From contig NC_135622.1 of assembly GCF_053574225.1 (NCBI RefSeq), forward strand, positions 28,870,052-28,934,051: a stretch of DNA of 64,000 nt. The letters run 5' to 3'. Numbering within the stretch: position 1 is the stretch's first letter; each line of letters starts with the position of its first letter. The position numbers and the translations under genes were made by a program. This document shows positions 21,247 to 31,190 of this stretch, piece by piece. The stretch comes from Canis aureus. Taxonomy: Eukaryota > Chordata > Mammalia > Carnivora > Canidae. The notes under the pieces are model-generated. The model worked only from the letters and a program-made list of their open reading frames with translations, was not told where the DNA came from and ran no database searches.

Positions 21247-22077
21247 ATTTGTTTTAGGTAATGTGTTTAAGACTCATTTCCATGGATTTATCTCACGTAT
21301 GGATGAATTACACAGTCAGCAGCTAGGTGAAATGTCCAGCCAATTAACATCATCATGATCAATTATAAAGACAAAATATGTTCACCTTTGCATTCTTCGT
21401 TGCTGGCTCCTGTGCTTTAAATCTGAAAGCTACAAAAATTCAAAATTCTGCTAGAGTGTCAAATCTCTTTCTGGTTTCGAATAGCACATTTTCATCTCTA
21501 CTAATTTTAACCCCTGGCCACTTGCAAGTAGGTGGGGTATGGTTCTCATGTTTGTGAGACCACAGGGGCCCTAGTTTTCTGAGCAAAACCTTCCATTTCT
21601 GTGGCAGAGGGCAGCCTCACCTGCCTAATGGCTTGACCTATCGTTCCCTCTGATGGAGACAGCTCTTGGGGTCAGCTGATTGGCCAGTCGGGGCTCCCCT
21701 CACTGAGACCTGGCCATTCCCTGTCATGGTTTCATTCTCCTGCTCCCAATGCAGTTTTGTTGGCACCACGGGAAGGTTTCTATCCTACCTACCTGCCATA
21801 GGTCTTTTCCTTACACCTCTCAGGTTCAGATATTGTCCATGATTATCCTCCAAAGCACTGGCTATCTTTGGAGATGCTTTTGGCCTGAATTCTGCCCTGG
21901 ATTTATGGGCTTTATCTTGTTTTTTAATTTTTGACATTTTCTCCTATGAGTTCCATGAGGAATTGACTAAAGTGAGGACCAAGTGGAGAAAAGGTCTCTT
22001 TCTCTCAGACTTTTTCTTCTGTTTTATGCTCTTAAACACGATCTACTTGGCCCTTCCCTTAAGAGTGTTGGTTCTTT
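21247..22077. other. Unique noncoding stretch
   Basis: No repeat or gene recognised. Mixed composition. Confidence 0.4.
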
Positions 22078-22315
22078 GATCCCTGGAGTCCCACACACCC
22101 GGGCTTGAATCTCTAGCCCACTGCTTACTGGTCAGGTGAGCAGGAGAATTCAGTTTGCATCCCTAGGTCTCAGCATCCTCATCCATAAGGTGAAGGTAAA
22201 TGATAGCACCTATTTCGAAGGCTGCTGCTAATGTTAAATGTAAAACTCTTAAAGTAGAGTTCAGTACTGAGTAGGTGCACAGGAAATGTCAGCTACATGA
22301 TTATTTTTACTCATA
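22078..22315 (+). repeat. MIR SINE, sense
   Basis: Sense MIR blocks in order: 'tggagtcccacacacccgggcttgaatctc', 'gcttactggtcaggtgagcagg', 'tcagcatcctcatccataaggtgaaggtaaatgatagcacctattt', 'gaaggctgctgctaatgtta' and 'agttcagtactgagtaggtgcacaggaaatgtcagctac'. Edges approximate. Confidence 0.75.
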
Positions 22316-22939
22316 TTTGCACATGTTGTGGCATTTCGCAAAACTATTATTCCTTTCCTAGGCTCACCTCAGACCTGCTCTATCTCTTGACTCTTTGATG
22401 TCCCCACAATGACAAATGCTAGACCACCGCCTTCTCTAATGGCTGGAGAATTCTAGTTTTCATTGAACTAGTCTGTTTATTGGAACTTTGGCAACTTCTG
22501 ATCCCCATTTTGCTCTTTGGTGCAGCACAGTTCACTCTGGCTGTTCTCATGTTCCCCCAAGACAATCCTAGGCCCAAAGTTCCGTAGACTGTTTGACATC
22601 TAATAAACAACTCCCTTTGCTATCTGGACACTCTCCCCTAAATATTGTCCACTGCTTCCATCCTTCTAAAACTGTGGATCTTAGAAAGAGACAGGATGCT
22701 TCAGGTGAGGTCTGGCCAGCCCAGGGCAGAATAGCCCCAAACCATACGAAGCACCCTGGGGCCCTTTCCCTTATCTAGTGGCCACATTACACCTTCATCA
22801 ATATTGTATTTATTGTTAACATAACCCTGTAAGTTTTTTTTTTTCTCTTTAATTTCTGCTGCAAAAGACAAGTCTCCTATACTCTAAACTTATGAAGTTA
22901 GGGCTTTTTACATGCAAAAGTACTACCTTTATTAAATGT
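22316..22939. other. Unique noncoding stretch
   Basis: No repeat or gene recognised; a T-run lies near 22834. Confidence 0.4.
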
Positions 22940-22950
22940 TAGTATGGAAT

Positions 22951-23128
22951 TTTTTTTAAAAGATTTTGTTTTATTTATTCATGAGAGACGCAGAGAGACA
23001 GGCAGAGACACAGGCAGAGGGAGAAGCAGGCTCCCTGCGGTGAACCCGATGTGGGACTCATTCCCAGGGCCCTGGGATCACCCTGAGCTGAAGGCAGACA
23101 TTCAACCACTGAACCACCAAGACATCCC
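22951..23128 (-). mobile_element. SINEC_Cf-type SINE, antisense
   Basis: Antisense: T-tail, 'tttatttattcatgagagac', 'cagagacacaggcagaggga', 'gaagcaggctccctgcggtg', 'cgatgtgggactcattccca' and a decayed head 'gaaccaccaagacatccc'. Perfect 11-bp duplication tagtatggaat at 22940-22950 and 23129-23139. Confidence 0.94.
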
Positions 23129-23139
23129 TAGTATGGAAT

Positions 23140-23940
23140 ATTTAAGCTATGATCCTATCCCATCAAAATCTTTGGGTGTTCTGTTTGTAACGTACCCCCT
23201 GGAGGGGATGGGTCATCAGTAGATCTGACAGAGACATGACTATATTGTTGTCATGTCACTGAGAAGTGGAGGACAGGGCAGAGAATGGGGCCTGGAGGGT
23301 GGCTGGCAGGAGACAGCCCACCATGTGATGCCAAGTAGAATTCTGGGCTCAGTTAACCAACTGTGAAAACTACTAAACTTGGTCCTGAACTTAATTCTCC
23401 ATGTGGCCTCTACGATTTCTTCGGTGGTGTCTTGCTAAAGCCTAGGTAAGCTGCTCACCATATTTCCTTGATTTATCACTCTCAAGCCCCTGCCATAAGA
23501 AAATGATCCTGCCTATGACCTGCCTGGCTACTGGGACATGCTACTTCTTTTTCTGAGGTCTTCTAAAGCATCATTTTTGGCATTTTAGAACCTCGCCAAG
23601 GGTAAACATAAGGGTCAGAGTTTCTGGAATTACCTTCTTACCCATTTTGGCTACCAGAACCATTCATGTCTATGAATGCTGGAGCAGCTCACCAGAACAT
23701 CTGTGCTGGCTGCAAGATGCAGGTCACTGAGGTGGGAGGCAGGACCCCACTTGCATCATCCAGGTACCCATTCACCATTGCCAGCCCCCATCCTGGACCT
23801 GTTGGCTCATATGCTGTCTATGGTCCTTGGGATGCTTTATTTGTGTGTGTGTGTGTGGCAACCTGGTTAGATCACAGTACCCAGAAATTTAGCCAAACAT
23901 TATTTAGATGTTTCTGTGAGGTTATTACAAGATATGATTA
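23140..23940. other. Unique stretch with a short (TG)n
   Basis: No transposable element recognised. A (TG) array of about eight units lies at 23841-23857. Confidence 0.4.
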
Positions 23941-23964
23941 AAATTTAAATCTGTAGGGATAAAA

Positions 23965-23966
23965 AA

Positions 23967-24013
<47 letters not shown>

Positions 24014-24014
24014 A
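23965..24014. repeat. (TAAA)n microsatellite, about 12 units
   Basis: Uninterrupted tetranucleotide array immediately upstream of a SINE head. It has the sequence of a SINEC tail, so it may be what is left of an earlier element at the same site. Confidence 0.95.
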
Positions 24015-24015
24015 C

Positions 24016-24215
24016 CGTAGGGATCCCTGGGTGGCTCAGCAGTTAAGTGTCTGCCTTCGGCCCAGGGCATGATCCTGGAGACCCGAGATCGAGTCCTGCA
24101 TCGGGCTCCCTGCGAGGAGCCTGCTTCTCCCTCTGCCTGTTTCTCTGCCTCTCTCTCTCTCTCTCTCTGTCTCTCATGAATAAATAAATAAAATCTTTTT
24201 AAAAAGTTATTTAAA
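24016..24215 (+). mobile_element. Young SINEC_Cf-type SINE, sense
   Basis: Head 'agggatccctgggtggctcag', 'cccagggcatgatcctggag', 'gagatcgagtcctgcatcgg', 'gagcctgcttctccctctgc', a (CT)n tract, 'gtctctcatgaataaataaa' and an A-rich tail. A nearly identical flank, aaatttaaatctgtag at 23941-23956 and aaatttaaaatctgtag at 24216-24232, brackets this element together with the (TAAA)n array. Confidence 0.93.
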
Positions 24216-24232
24216 AAATTTAAAATCTGTAG

Positions 24233-25004
24233 ACATTGAGTAAAGCACATGTCTCCATAACATGGGTGGGCCTCATCTAATCAGTTGAAGGCCTACATAG
24301 GAAAAAACTGAGGCTCCTTGAAGAAGAGGGAATTCTTCCAGCAGATGACCTTCAGACTCAACTGCAGCTCTTTCCTAGGTCTCCAGCAAAATTTCATTTT
24401 GCAATTGTCAAGTCTCCATGATTACACGAGTCACTTATTCAAAATAAATCTTTCTTTCTCTCTCTCTCTTCCTTTTTCTGTATACATATTCTATTGGTTC
24501 TGTTTTTCTGGAGAACTCTGACGACTATGGTCCTCTGGCCAATATTAGCATTATTTTGACTGACAAAATATTTAAAATAGAAGTGGAGGAGTTCTGCTTT
24601 CTATCATGAACGACACTCTTCTGTTTCTCTGTAGCCCATTTTGATTTGTTCCTTCCTAAAAGTGCTCCACCAGGGCTCTATTGAGTTCCATTTTAAAACA
24701 TGAACTGAGCACCTACTACGTGCAGAGCACTGGCTCCCTTCTGCACCATCATTCCGTCTTTCACTCATGTCCTTTCCACTTGAAGTACACTGGTCATGTG
24801 GCTACGACAATCTCCATTGAGCTCTTCTTCTTCATAAGGGACACGTCCTGCTCTAGGGGAGAATTAAGCATCTGAGAGCCTCCCAGCCTTCTTGAGCCAT
24901 CCTTTCCCTAGTCTACACAAGCAAGTCAGGAACACCTGACTTGTCAGAGCCTTCTCCTTCATCCATCTGAACGCAGCCAGAAGAGTAGTTATAAGCCCAG
25001 GTCC
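24233..25004. other. Unique stretch with a MIR/L2-like remnant
   Basis: A fragment at about 24695-24735 ('actgagcacctactacgtgcagagcactgg') resembles the 'gagcacctactatgtgccaggcactg' end of MIR or L2. The rest is unrecognised. Confidence 0.4.
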
Positions 25005-25205
25005 AAGGCCAGAGAACCCTTGGGCTTGATATGAAATTTGCTACTTGCTTGCAGTCTGATCTTGGGCAAACTTTTAAACCTTCCTGGGTCTCGGTTTCCT
25101 CATTAGTGGAGCGGCTTTTCACAGTGCTCACCTCATGTAGTGGTTGTAAGAGTTGTAAGGATTAAGTGAGAAGAGACAGCTAATTACTTAGTGTGCCAGG
25201 CCCAG
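25005..25205 (+). repeat. MIR SINE, sense
   Basis: Sense blocks: 'cttgggcaaacttttaaaccttcctgggtctcggtttcctcattagtgg', 'ctcacctcatgtagtggttgtaagagttgtaaggattaagtgag' and a decayed 'ttagtgtgccaggccc'. One of the better preserved MIRs in the window. Confidence 0.85.
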
Positions 25206-25687
25206 GAAGGGTGGCTCCTGGTCTCATCAGGTGCACCCTCTTAGGCCTTCTGAGCTGTTCCTCTCCTCTCTTCACCCATCACACCCTCTGGCAGTCGCTG
25301 GTATCATTCACTGTTATTCCCTCTCTTTCCTCTTGCACACACAGGGCAAAATTGTAGTTGCCCAGCCTTTGTGAAGTTACACATGGCCAAGGGACTTGCT
25401 TTGGCAAAAGAAATGAGTGTTGGACATTTTTGTCGAAAAAAATACATTTTTCTTCCAACATACATTTGTATGGAATCCAGCATATATTTGTATGGAGGAA
25501 ATACATTTTTGTTGGGATAAGCTATAGGAGGTAGTGTTTGTTACTGCAGCACAGCCTAGCCTGCTCTGACCGATACCCTCCTTAATCATGACTATCTAAA
25601 ATCATGTAGCCAATACCATCCTTAGCTCTGTAGTATATAAGTAGCATTTGTTATTATGAATGTATTTACATAAATGTATACATGTGG
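25206..25687. other. Unique stretch with local short repeats
   Basis: Around 25420-25520 the motifs 'acatttttgt', 'atacattttt' and 'atttgtatgga' each occur two or three times, a degenerate local duplication. No transposable element recognised. Confidence 0.4.
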
Positions 25688-25775
25688 GACGCCTGGGTGG
25701 CTCAGTGGTTGAGTGTCTGCCTTCACCTCTGTATGTGTGTGTCTCTCATGAATAAATAAAATCTTTTTAAAAATC
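25688..25775 (+). mobile_element. SINEC_Cf with internal deletion
   Basis: The head 'gggacgcctgggtggctcagtggttgagtgtctgccttc' jumps directly to 'acctctgtatgtgtgtgtctctcatgaataaataaaatc'. About 85 bp of the middle, which would include the B-box-side part of the tRNA-like region and the conserved 'gagcctgcttctccctctgcc', is missing. Both ends are intact, so the loss is internal. Confidence 0.88.
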
Positions 25776-27324
25776 TATAAATGAATAGAAACATATTTAG
25801 ATTCCTAAAGAGTTATTTGAGGGAAATCTTTTCAATGCTCCAGTTTAACTTCTTATTAAAAACAGGGATGTGGGGCAGGCAGTGAAATTGCCTAATCTAC
25901 TCATATTGGCTATAATTGGAAAATGGCCAGAGAAACACTATGGCCAAGTTTCCAGTCTAGGGCTTGACCCTGAGCTGGATTCAAAGCTCCCCCGAGTGCA
26001 CTGAGAAGAGAGCATTCACTGCATTTTCCTTACTGTGTTGGAGAAGGTGACATCACACCTGCCTAGCAGAGCCTCTCGAAAACTTCCCTTGGCACCTTTC
26101 TCCTCCTGCACCTCTGCTCTCTGAGGCACCCTTGTCTTTTACCATCTATCCCAGCATACCTCTCTTCTGATCCACTCTGCTTCACCTCCATGTCTCCCTG
26201 TTCCTCACTCCAACTTGGGGTCCTACCCTCTGGACCTCTGTCCCTTTTCCTAGGCAGATGTCTGGGGAGGTGTCTTTGCTTTGCTCCAACTTATTTCTTC
26301 CTCATTCCAAAATTTACTGATGGTTACCCCTGACATCTTCAGAATCCACCTTCGTTGGAAGGGATGAGCAGGGGGATTTTATACGACTCAATTTAATTCT
26401 TTGTTTATGTTTTCAGTGATTGATTTTTTTCCGAAAATCGTTAGTGTGAAATTCTAATATATCTTTCCTACCACAAAGAATGAAGTTCCATTTATCTGAT
26501 GGGGTTCAGTCTTTCTCTGTTGGATCAATAGCAGTAAGGTCCAGAAGCATCAGAGTTATTTGCTAACTATACCTGAGTTGTTTGATCCTTTCAAACCTCT
26601 GTCCCAGTTTACCCTGAGCGGATGGGTTGATGTGAGTCCCCGTGAAGGTGTTTTCTACCTTGAGGACAGGTTGTTGGCCAGGCCCAGGGGAGAGCTATTT
26701 GAACCTCAGACACTGACAGAAGGCAGGTCCCAGGGAAGGTCCCCAGGGCATCCAGTGAAAGCTTATTCACTCTCCCCTGGGAGCAACTCTGAGACTAGTA
26801 GCTGACCGTCTCGTAACTGTGAACACCAGTATGTACCATTTCATGCAAGTCAATGTGAGTTCCATTGATATTTCCGCCAGGGATTCAGAGACCCTTCTCA
26901 CTTTTCTGCATCGGCCCGCAGCTGCAGAGTGGCACTCTCAAAGCTTCAAAGGAAAGAAGGAAGAGAAGGGAGAGGACAAGAGTCTTTTGTAGAGTGGGAA
27001 GGAGACCCAGATTCTCAGACTCCATCCCAGAGTAAGAAAGGGAAAGGGGTTCTCCGCAGGCCAGGACACTGGAGAGACTCCCGTGCCAAGATCAACGACC
27101 CCCTCCGACATCAGCTATTTTTATTGACAGTTATGTTGGAGAACATGATTTTGGTGTGTTGAAAGCACAGGGGTCCCTCCTGCCACCCCCCAGAACTAGC
27201 CAGCGGTGTCCCTGCAGACCAGGAAGGGCTGGATGACCATCCTTGAGTAAATACCTTTCCGGGGTTGGGCCGAATGTGTACATCTGGTCGTTTTGTTCTC
27301 CCACAGATATAATAGTGCGGAAGG
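25776..27324. other. Unique noncoding stretch
   Basis: About 1.5 kb without a recognised repeat. Pyrimidine-rich at 26080-26330, purine-rich at 26930-27010. No gene recognised. Confidence 0.4.
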
Positions 27325-27432
27325 GTCAAAACTAAATGCCTTGAGCTCTGGCTTTTTCAGAACCCCAGCCAAGTTACCTAACCTCTCTAAAGCCTGGGTT
27401 TTATCACCTAGAAATGGAGACAGAACCCATCT
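27325..27432 (+). repeat. MIR fragment, sense
   Basis: Contains 'cttgagctctggctttttcagaa', 'ccaagttacctaacctctctaaagcctgggttttatcacctagaaatggagacagaaccc', which is the MIR core with its 'acttaacctctctgagcctcagtttcctcatctgtaaaatgg' block. Confidence 0.75.
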
Positions 27433-28404
27433 CAGGTTCCATACCTCCTGCGGGGACCAGTGCTCAGGCCAACGCCCCGGGCAGGGAATTAGCCGGCAGC
27501 CCCAGAGCTACAGCCATCGGCTTCCTCAACCTGGCTTCATGCCCGTGACCTTTCACGGAGGCACCAGCAGCCTCTGCCTTTGCTCAGAATCCCTCGCAAG
27601 GAAGTGTGGGCTTTGTCTGGCCTTACATGTGATTGATCTTACGGTGAAGGCATGAGAACGCCACACTCAAAGGCGGGTCGCTTGAAGTTGGAGTGACAAG
27701 TCACTTGAGGATTTCTTACTATTCGGGGCTTTCCGAAAAGCGTCTGTGCTTCAGTAGTTTTGGTCTTATAAAAGTTTCCCACCTGCAGTTTTAGTTTATA
27801 ATTATTCTAAGAGCTTTTTATACATGAGCTAGATTTCCTTTGCACTCGGGATAATTTACAGAGTCATCAGTCACTTCACTGCAGCTGTGAGCCCTGCCAG
27901 AGCCGCGGCGCACCTTGAAAGTGAAACCAGCTACCACTGGGAGCAAGGGAGAGGGCTCCGAGGGAAGAAGTGACTGTCCTGCGCATGGCTCCTGCGTGTC
28001 TGGCCATGGGAGCCCAGGCCGCCCTCTAGAAAGACATCCAAAATTTTTCACTAAGCTTCTGTGAACCTCATAAACGAAACCATAATGATTTTGGCGGCAA
28101 ACATTACTCGGTCTAGAAGCCACAGGAGGATGTCCCTAAATAGTTCATGTCACAAGAAGGGCAAAGGAAAGCATGCCTTTGTGGCACCCCTTTGCCCTCC
28201 AGATTGCACCAACCCTGTCTTCTCCGGTTGGGACATTTTGTGTGTGTGCACGGAGGTCAGCTCAGGTCACTCGAGCTAACCTGCAAAATGAACCACACGG
28301 AACGCACACGTGTGCTGCCCGAATTCAAAAACGTGACTCGAATGCGAACCAGACATTTTGTTTTCCCAAACCTCACGGGATCCTAGAAGCGGGCAGGGGC
28401 GCCC
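27433..28404. other. Unique noncoding stretch
   Basis: No repeat or gene recognised. CpG density rises towards the right, approaching the island region. Confidence 0.4.
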
Positions 28405-28420
28405 AGAAGGGCCAGGGGTT

Positions 28421-28599
28421 GGGACGCCGGGGTGGCCCAGCGGTTGAGCGTCTGCCTTTGGCTCAGAGCGTGATCCTGGGAACCGGATTGAGTCCCACGT
28501 CGGGCTCCTTGCAGGGAGCCTGCCTCTCCCTCTGCCTGTGTTTCCCTCTCTGTGTCTCTCATGAATAAATAAAAAATATAAACAAAAACAACAAAAAAG
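28421..28599 (+). mobile_element. SINEC_Cf-type SINE, left of a pair
   Basis: Head 'gggacgccggggtggcccag', 'gggaaccggattgagtccca', 'gggagcctgcctctccctct', 'tgtgtctctcatgaataaat' and an A-rich tail. Upstream target agaagggccaggggt at 28405-28419; its partner lies beyond the second SINE at 28808-28822, one mismatch in 15. Confidence 0.93.
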
Positions 28600-28807
28600 G
28601 GATCCCTGGGTGGCTCAGCAGTTGAGCGTCTGGCTTTGGCCCAGGGCGTGAACCTGGAGTCCCAGGATTGAGTCCCGCATCAGGCTCCCTGCATGGAGCC
28701 TGCTTCTCCCTCTGCCTGTGCCTCTGCCTCTCTCTCCCTCTCTCCCGCTCTCTCTGTCTCATGAATAAATGACATCTTTAAAACAACAACAGCAACAAGA
28801 ACAAAAA
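28600..28807 (+). mobile_element. SINEC_Cf-type SINE inserted in a SINE tail
   Basis: Head 'gggatccctgggtggctcag', 'cccagggcgtgaacctggag', 'cccaggattgagtcccgcat', 'gcatggagcctgcttctccc', 'tgtctcatgaataaatgaca' and an A/C-rich tail 'aacaacaacagcaacaagaac'. It sits directly in the A-rich tail of the left element, so the pair shares one outer target duplication. Confidence 0.95.
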
Positions 28808-28810
28808 AGA

Positions 28811-29220
28811 AGGGCCGGGGGTGGGGTGGGGTAGGGTGGGGGGAGCCCACTCTTGATGGGGGCCTGCCCCCCCCACCTTGAACCAACTCTAAGGAGCCAG
28901 CACCCCCCAGCCCCCTTCCTTCATGTCGTGCGCCCAGGACCGCCCGGGGGGCTCTACTCTCCGACACCCCCACCACCCCCACCAGGAATTCATGACTTTA
29001 CAGGCCCAGTGGCCCTTCGAGAGGAGAATCTCGGTTCAGAATCGCACCTGGGCACCTTAGGGTTAAGCATGAACGCAGATACCTCGCCGGCCTCCTGGGC
29101 CTCCCCCTCCCGGGCACCTTCGGGCACCTTGACACTCCGGAGGGGAGAACCGAGCTGTCAGGCTGCCTGGGGGCTGGGGGGGGGCTGGGGCGAGGGAGGT
29201 GATTTGCATAATGGTGTTTG
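28811..29220. other. GC-rich flank of the CpG island
   Basis: Contains G-runs on the plus strand at about 28814-28850 and 29169-29197 that satisfy the G-quadruplex sequence rule, and C-runs at 28866-28985. An octamer ATTTGCAT lies at 29202-29209. A 247-aa frame (28853-29596) is open here but is proline/glycine-rich and unsupported. Confidence 0.5.
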
Positions 29221-29500
29221 CCGCCCCGGCGAAACTGAAACCCAGGCTGCGTGGGTGGGGCCTCGTTTCCTAACGTCAGCGCCGCCGCCCACGGACGCCC
29301 CCGCGCACATGGCCCTCGGGCGCCCGCAGGGGCGGAGGCGCGGCCAGGCGGCGCCCGGGGCACCGGGTGCGAAACCCGAGGGACACCTGGAGCGCGCGGC
29401 CCTGCCCCCCAGCCTGGGAGGGGACCCCGCCGCGCTCCCTGAGCGCCCTGGAGCCCGTCAACCTGGGCTCTCGGCCCGGCTGGCAGGACTCGGCTTGATA
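29221..29500. promoter_or_regulatory. CpG island
   Basis: I count about 36 CpG dinucleotides in 280 bp at roughly 70% GC or more, giving an observed/expected ratio near 1. This is the strongest CpG cluster in the window. It holds GAAACTGAAAC (29231-29241), a perfect match to the interferon-stimulated response element core, and TAACGTCA (29271-29278), one base from a cAMP response element. No repeat explains it. It may be an unannotated promoter or an orphan island formed by GC-biased gene conversion. Confidence 0.8.
29231..29241 (+). promoter_or_regulatory. ISRE-like motif (GAAANNGAAAC)
   Basis: GAAACTGAAAC at the left edge of the CpG island. The motif family binds IRF and ISGF3 factors. An 11-bp motif alone is weak evidence; its position in the island is what makes it notable. 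Confidence 0.35.
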
Positions 29501-29789
29501 AAGGGGGAGAAATCATTTTTAAAGACTTTGCTGCTTCTGCTTTTTTTTTGTTTGCTGTTTCCTTCGCCCCCCACCCCCACCCCAGGCAGTTTCTGAGTCA
29601 GCCTGAGTGTGTGATGCCCGAGGGTCCGTGTGCTCCTGGCCCACCGTTGGCTGGACAGAAGGGCTCAGCACCCCAAGGGCCTCCCTTTAAAGGGGGGGCC
29701 TCCCTGCACCTGCAGCTCTGACCGGCTTGATCCCCCTGCCACCCGTTGGGGGTTAGCAGTAACTTGACAGTTAACCCCACCTTACAGTT
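29501..29789. other. Right flank of the CpG island
   Basis: GC-rich at first, then a T-run near 29541 and C-rich tracts at 29566-29583. No repeat or gene recognised. Confidence 0.4.
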
Positions 29790-29909
29790 TCTTTTTTCTT
29801 TCTTTTTTTGGGTATATTTTTTTTTATTGGCCTTCGGTTTGCCAACATATAGTATAAGACCCAGTGCTCATCCGGTCAAGTGCCCCCCTCAGTGCCCGTC
29901 ACCCAGTCA
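29790..29909 (-). mobile_element. Very short L1 3' end, antisense
   Basis: T-rich tail followed by 'ttattggccttcggtttgccaacatatagtataagacccagtgctcatccggtcaagtgcccccctcagtgcccgtcacccagtc', which matches the antisense 3' end of the canine L1 lineage. A probable 15-bp target duplication, ccccaccttacagtt (29775-29789) and ccccaacttacactt (29910-29924), matches at 13 positions. Only about 100 bp of the element was copied. Confidence 0.88.
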
Positions 29910-29924
29910 CCCCAACTTACACTT

Positions 29925-30854
29925 GCTGTCGCTCATGTCTCTCAAGTGGCAGAGTGAGTTGGGGGCATAATACCAGAATGTGTTTGATACAGGAGTGATT
30001 TACCCTAAGTACCAGATTTTCCATGCGAAGATATACATACTCCTTACAGAGTTGTAGGAAGAGAAGCCTTTCCTAGCCGTTTTTCTTTTTGGCTCTGTCT
30101 TGAGCAGGGGGTTGGCCCGCACCCTTGCTGGTAGATGGAGGAGCGGGTCCCCACCCTGGAGGCCTCGGACCCCGGGATGTTCTCAGGGACTCCAGTCCAC
30201 CTGCATGTCAGCCGTCACAAACAGCGAAATAACAGATGGCTTTGGCGTTATGTGTTCTGTGACAGAGGTGCTCTCTCAATATAAATTATACAAATTCCTT
30301 TGTATGTGTACCTAAATTCCTATTTTCTAAATTTCCAGATAATAAAAAAATATAACTACTATCATAATGTGGGGCATGGGGGATGGTCTAAGTCGGGTGC
30401 AGAGCACCAGCATGACAGCCCTTAGATGGGCTTTGGCATGGGCAGGAGGGCTGCAAGGAGGTGGTGGTAACAAGAAAGGTGCTCCCTGGGAACCTTCAGT
30501 TATAAATTTAAATCACTGTCCATTTGACCCCAGAATGAACATCATGGTACTAACTTTTCATTCTTTCATAATGGGTATAGCTTTTCCTATGAACTGCTTA
30601 TTTAAAAGTAATTGATTTTATGCAACACTGAAAAGAGGATAATACAGGTATATCCAATTCCTGTCGGCATTTGTGGGGTGTTTGCACTGAAATCTTATGG
30701 ATGAGGCCAAAAGATAAGAGCAGGAGGGCTTTTTGTAGCCAACTTACATTTTTTAACTGGTCTGTATTAACTCTTCTTGTTACATTTTGGAAGAAGGAGG
30801 AAAGAACCATTTTAAAACTGGAATCGGGCTATTTCGTATGCTTATTTCCACAAA
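29925..30854. other. Unique noncoding stretch
   Basis: AT-rich, no repeat or gene recognised. Confidence 0.4.
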
Positions 30855-30965
30855 CATTACGTGAATGATTATTAAGTCCCAGGTACCATGCCACCCTAGC
30901 AAATAGTGCTCTTGTCCTTGAGAAGTTCACAGTTTGGAAGGATAGGCAGTTGTGAAAGATAATGT
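30855..30965. repeat. Possible L2/MIR-type remnant
   Basis: 'attaagtcccaggtaccatgcc' followed by 'cttgtccttgagaagttcacagtttggaaggataggcag' resembles the common mammalian fossil 'tgccaggcactg ... ccctcatggagcttacattctagtgg'. I cannot fix the family. Confidence 0.4.
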
Positions 30966-30974
30966 AATATTGAC

Positions 30975-31190
30975 GCTCATGTTTCCCCAGGGCCAAGGCT
31001 CTGGACCACGTTCATCGGGGGAATGATCTCATTTCATCCTCACATAATCCATGAGAGAGGTGCTATTTTGAGCCTTATTTTAGGGATGAAGAAAATGAGG
31101 CACAGAGAGGTTAAGTAACTTGTCCAAGGTCACACAGCAAGTAGATGGCAGGGCCTGGATTTGAAGCCAGATTGTTGGATCCCAGAGTGC
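30975..31190 (-). repeat. MIR SINE, antisense, well preserved
   Basis: Antisense blocks: 'gatctcatttcatcctcacataatccatgagagaggtgctatttt', 'agggatgaagaaaatgaggcacagagaggttaagtaacttgtccaaggtcacacagcaagtagatggcagggcctggatttgaagccag'. Unusually close to the consensus for a MIR. Confidence 0.92.

Noticed and set aside
28853..29596. 247-aa open frame across the CpG island
   Set aside because: Proline-, glycine- and arginine-rich with no recognisable domain. Other frames on both strands are also open here, as expected for a GC-rich, stop-poor sequence.
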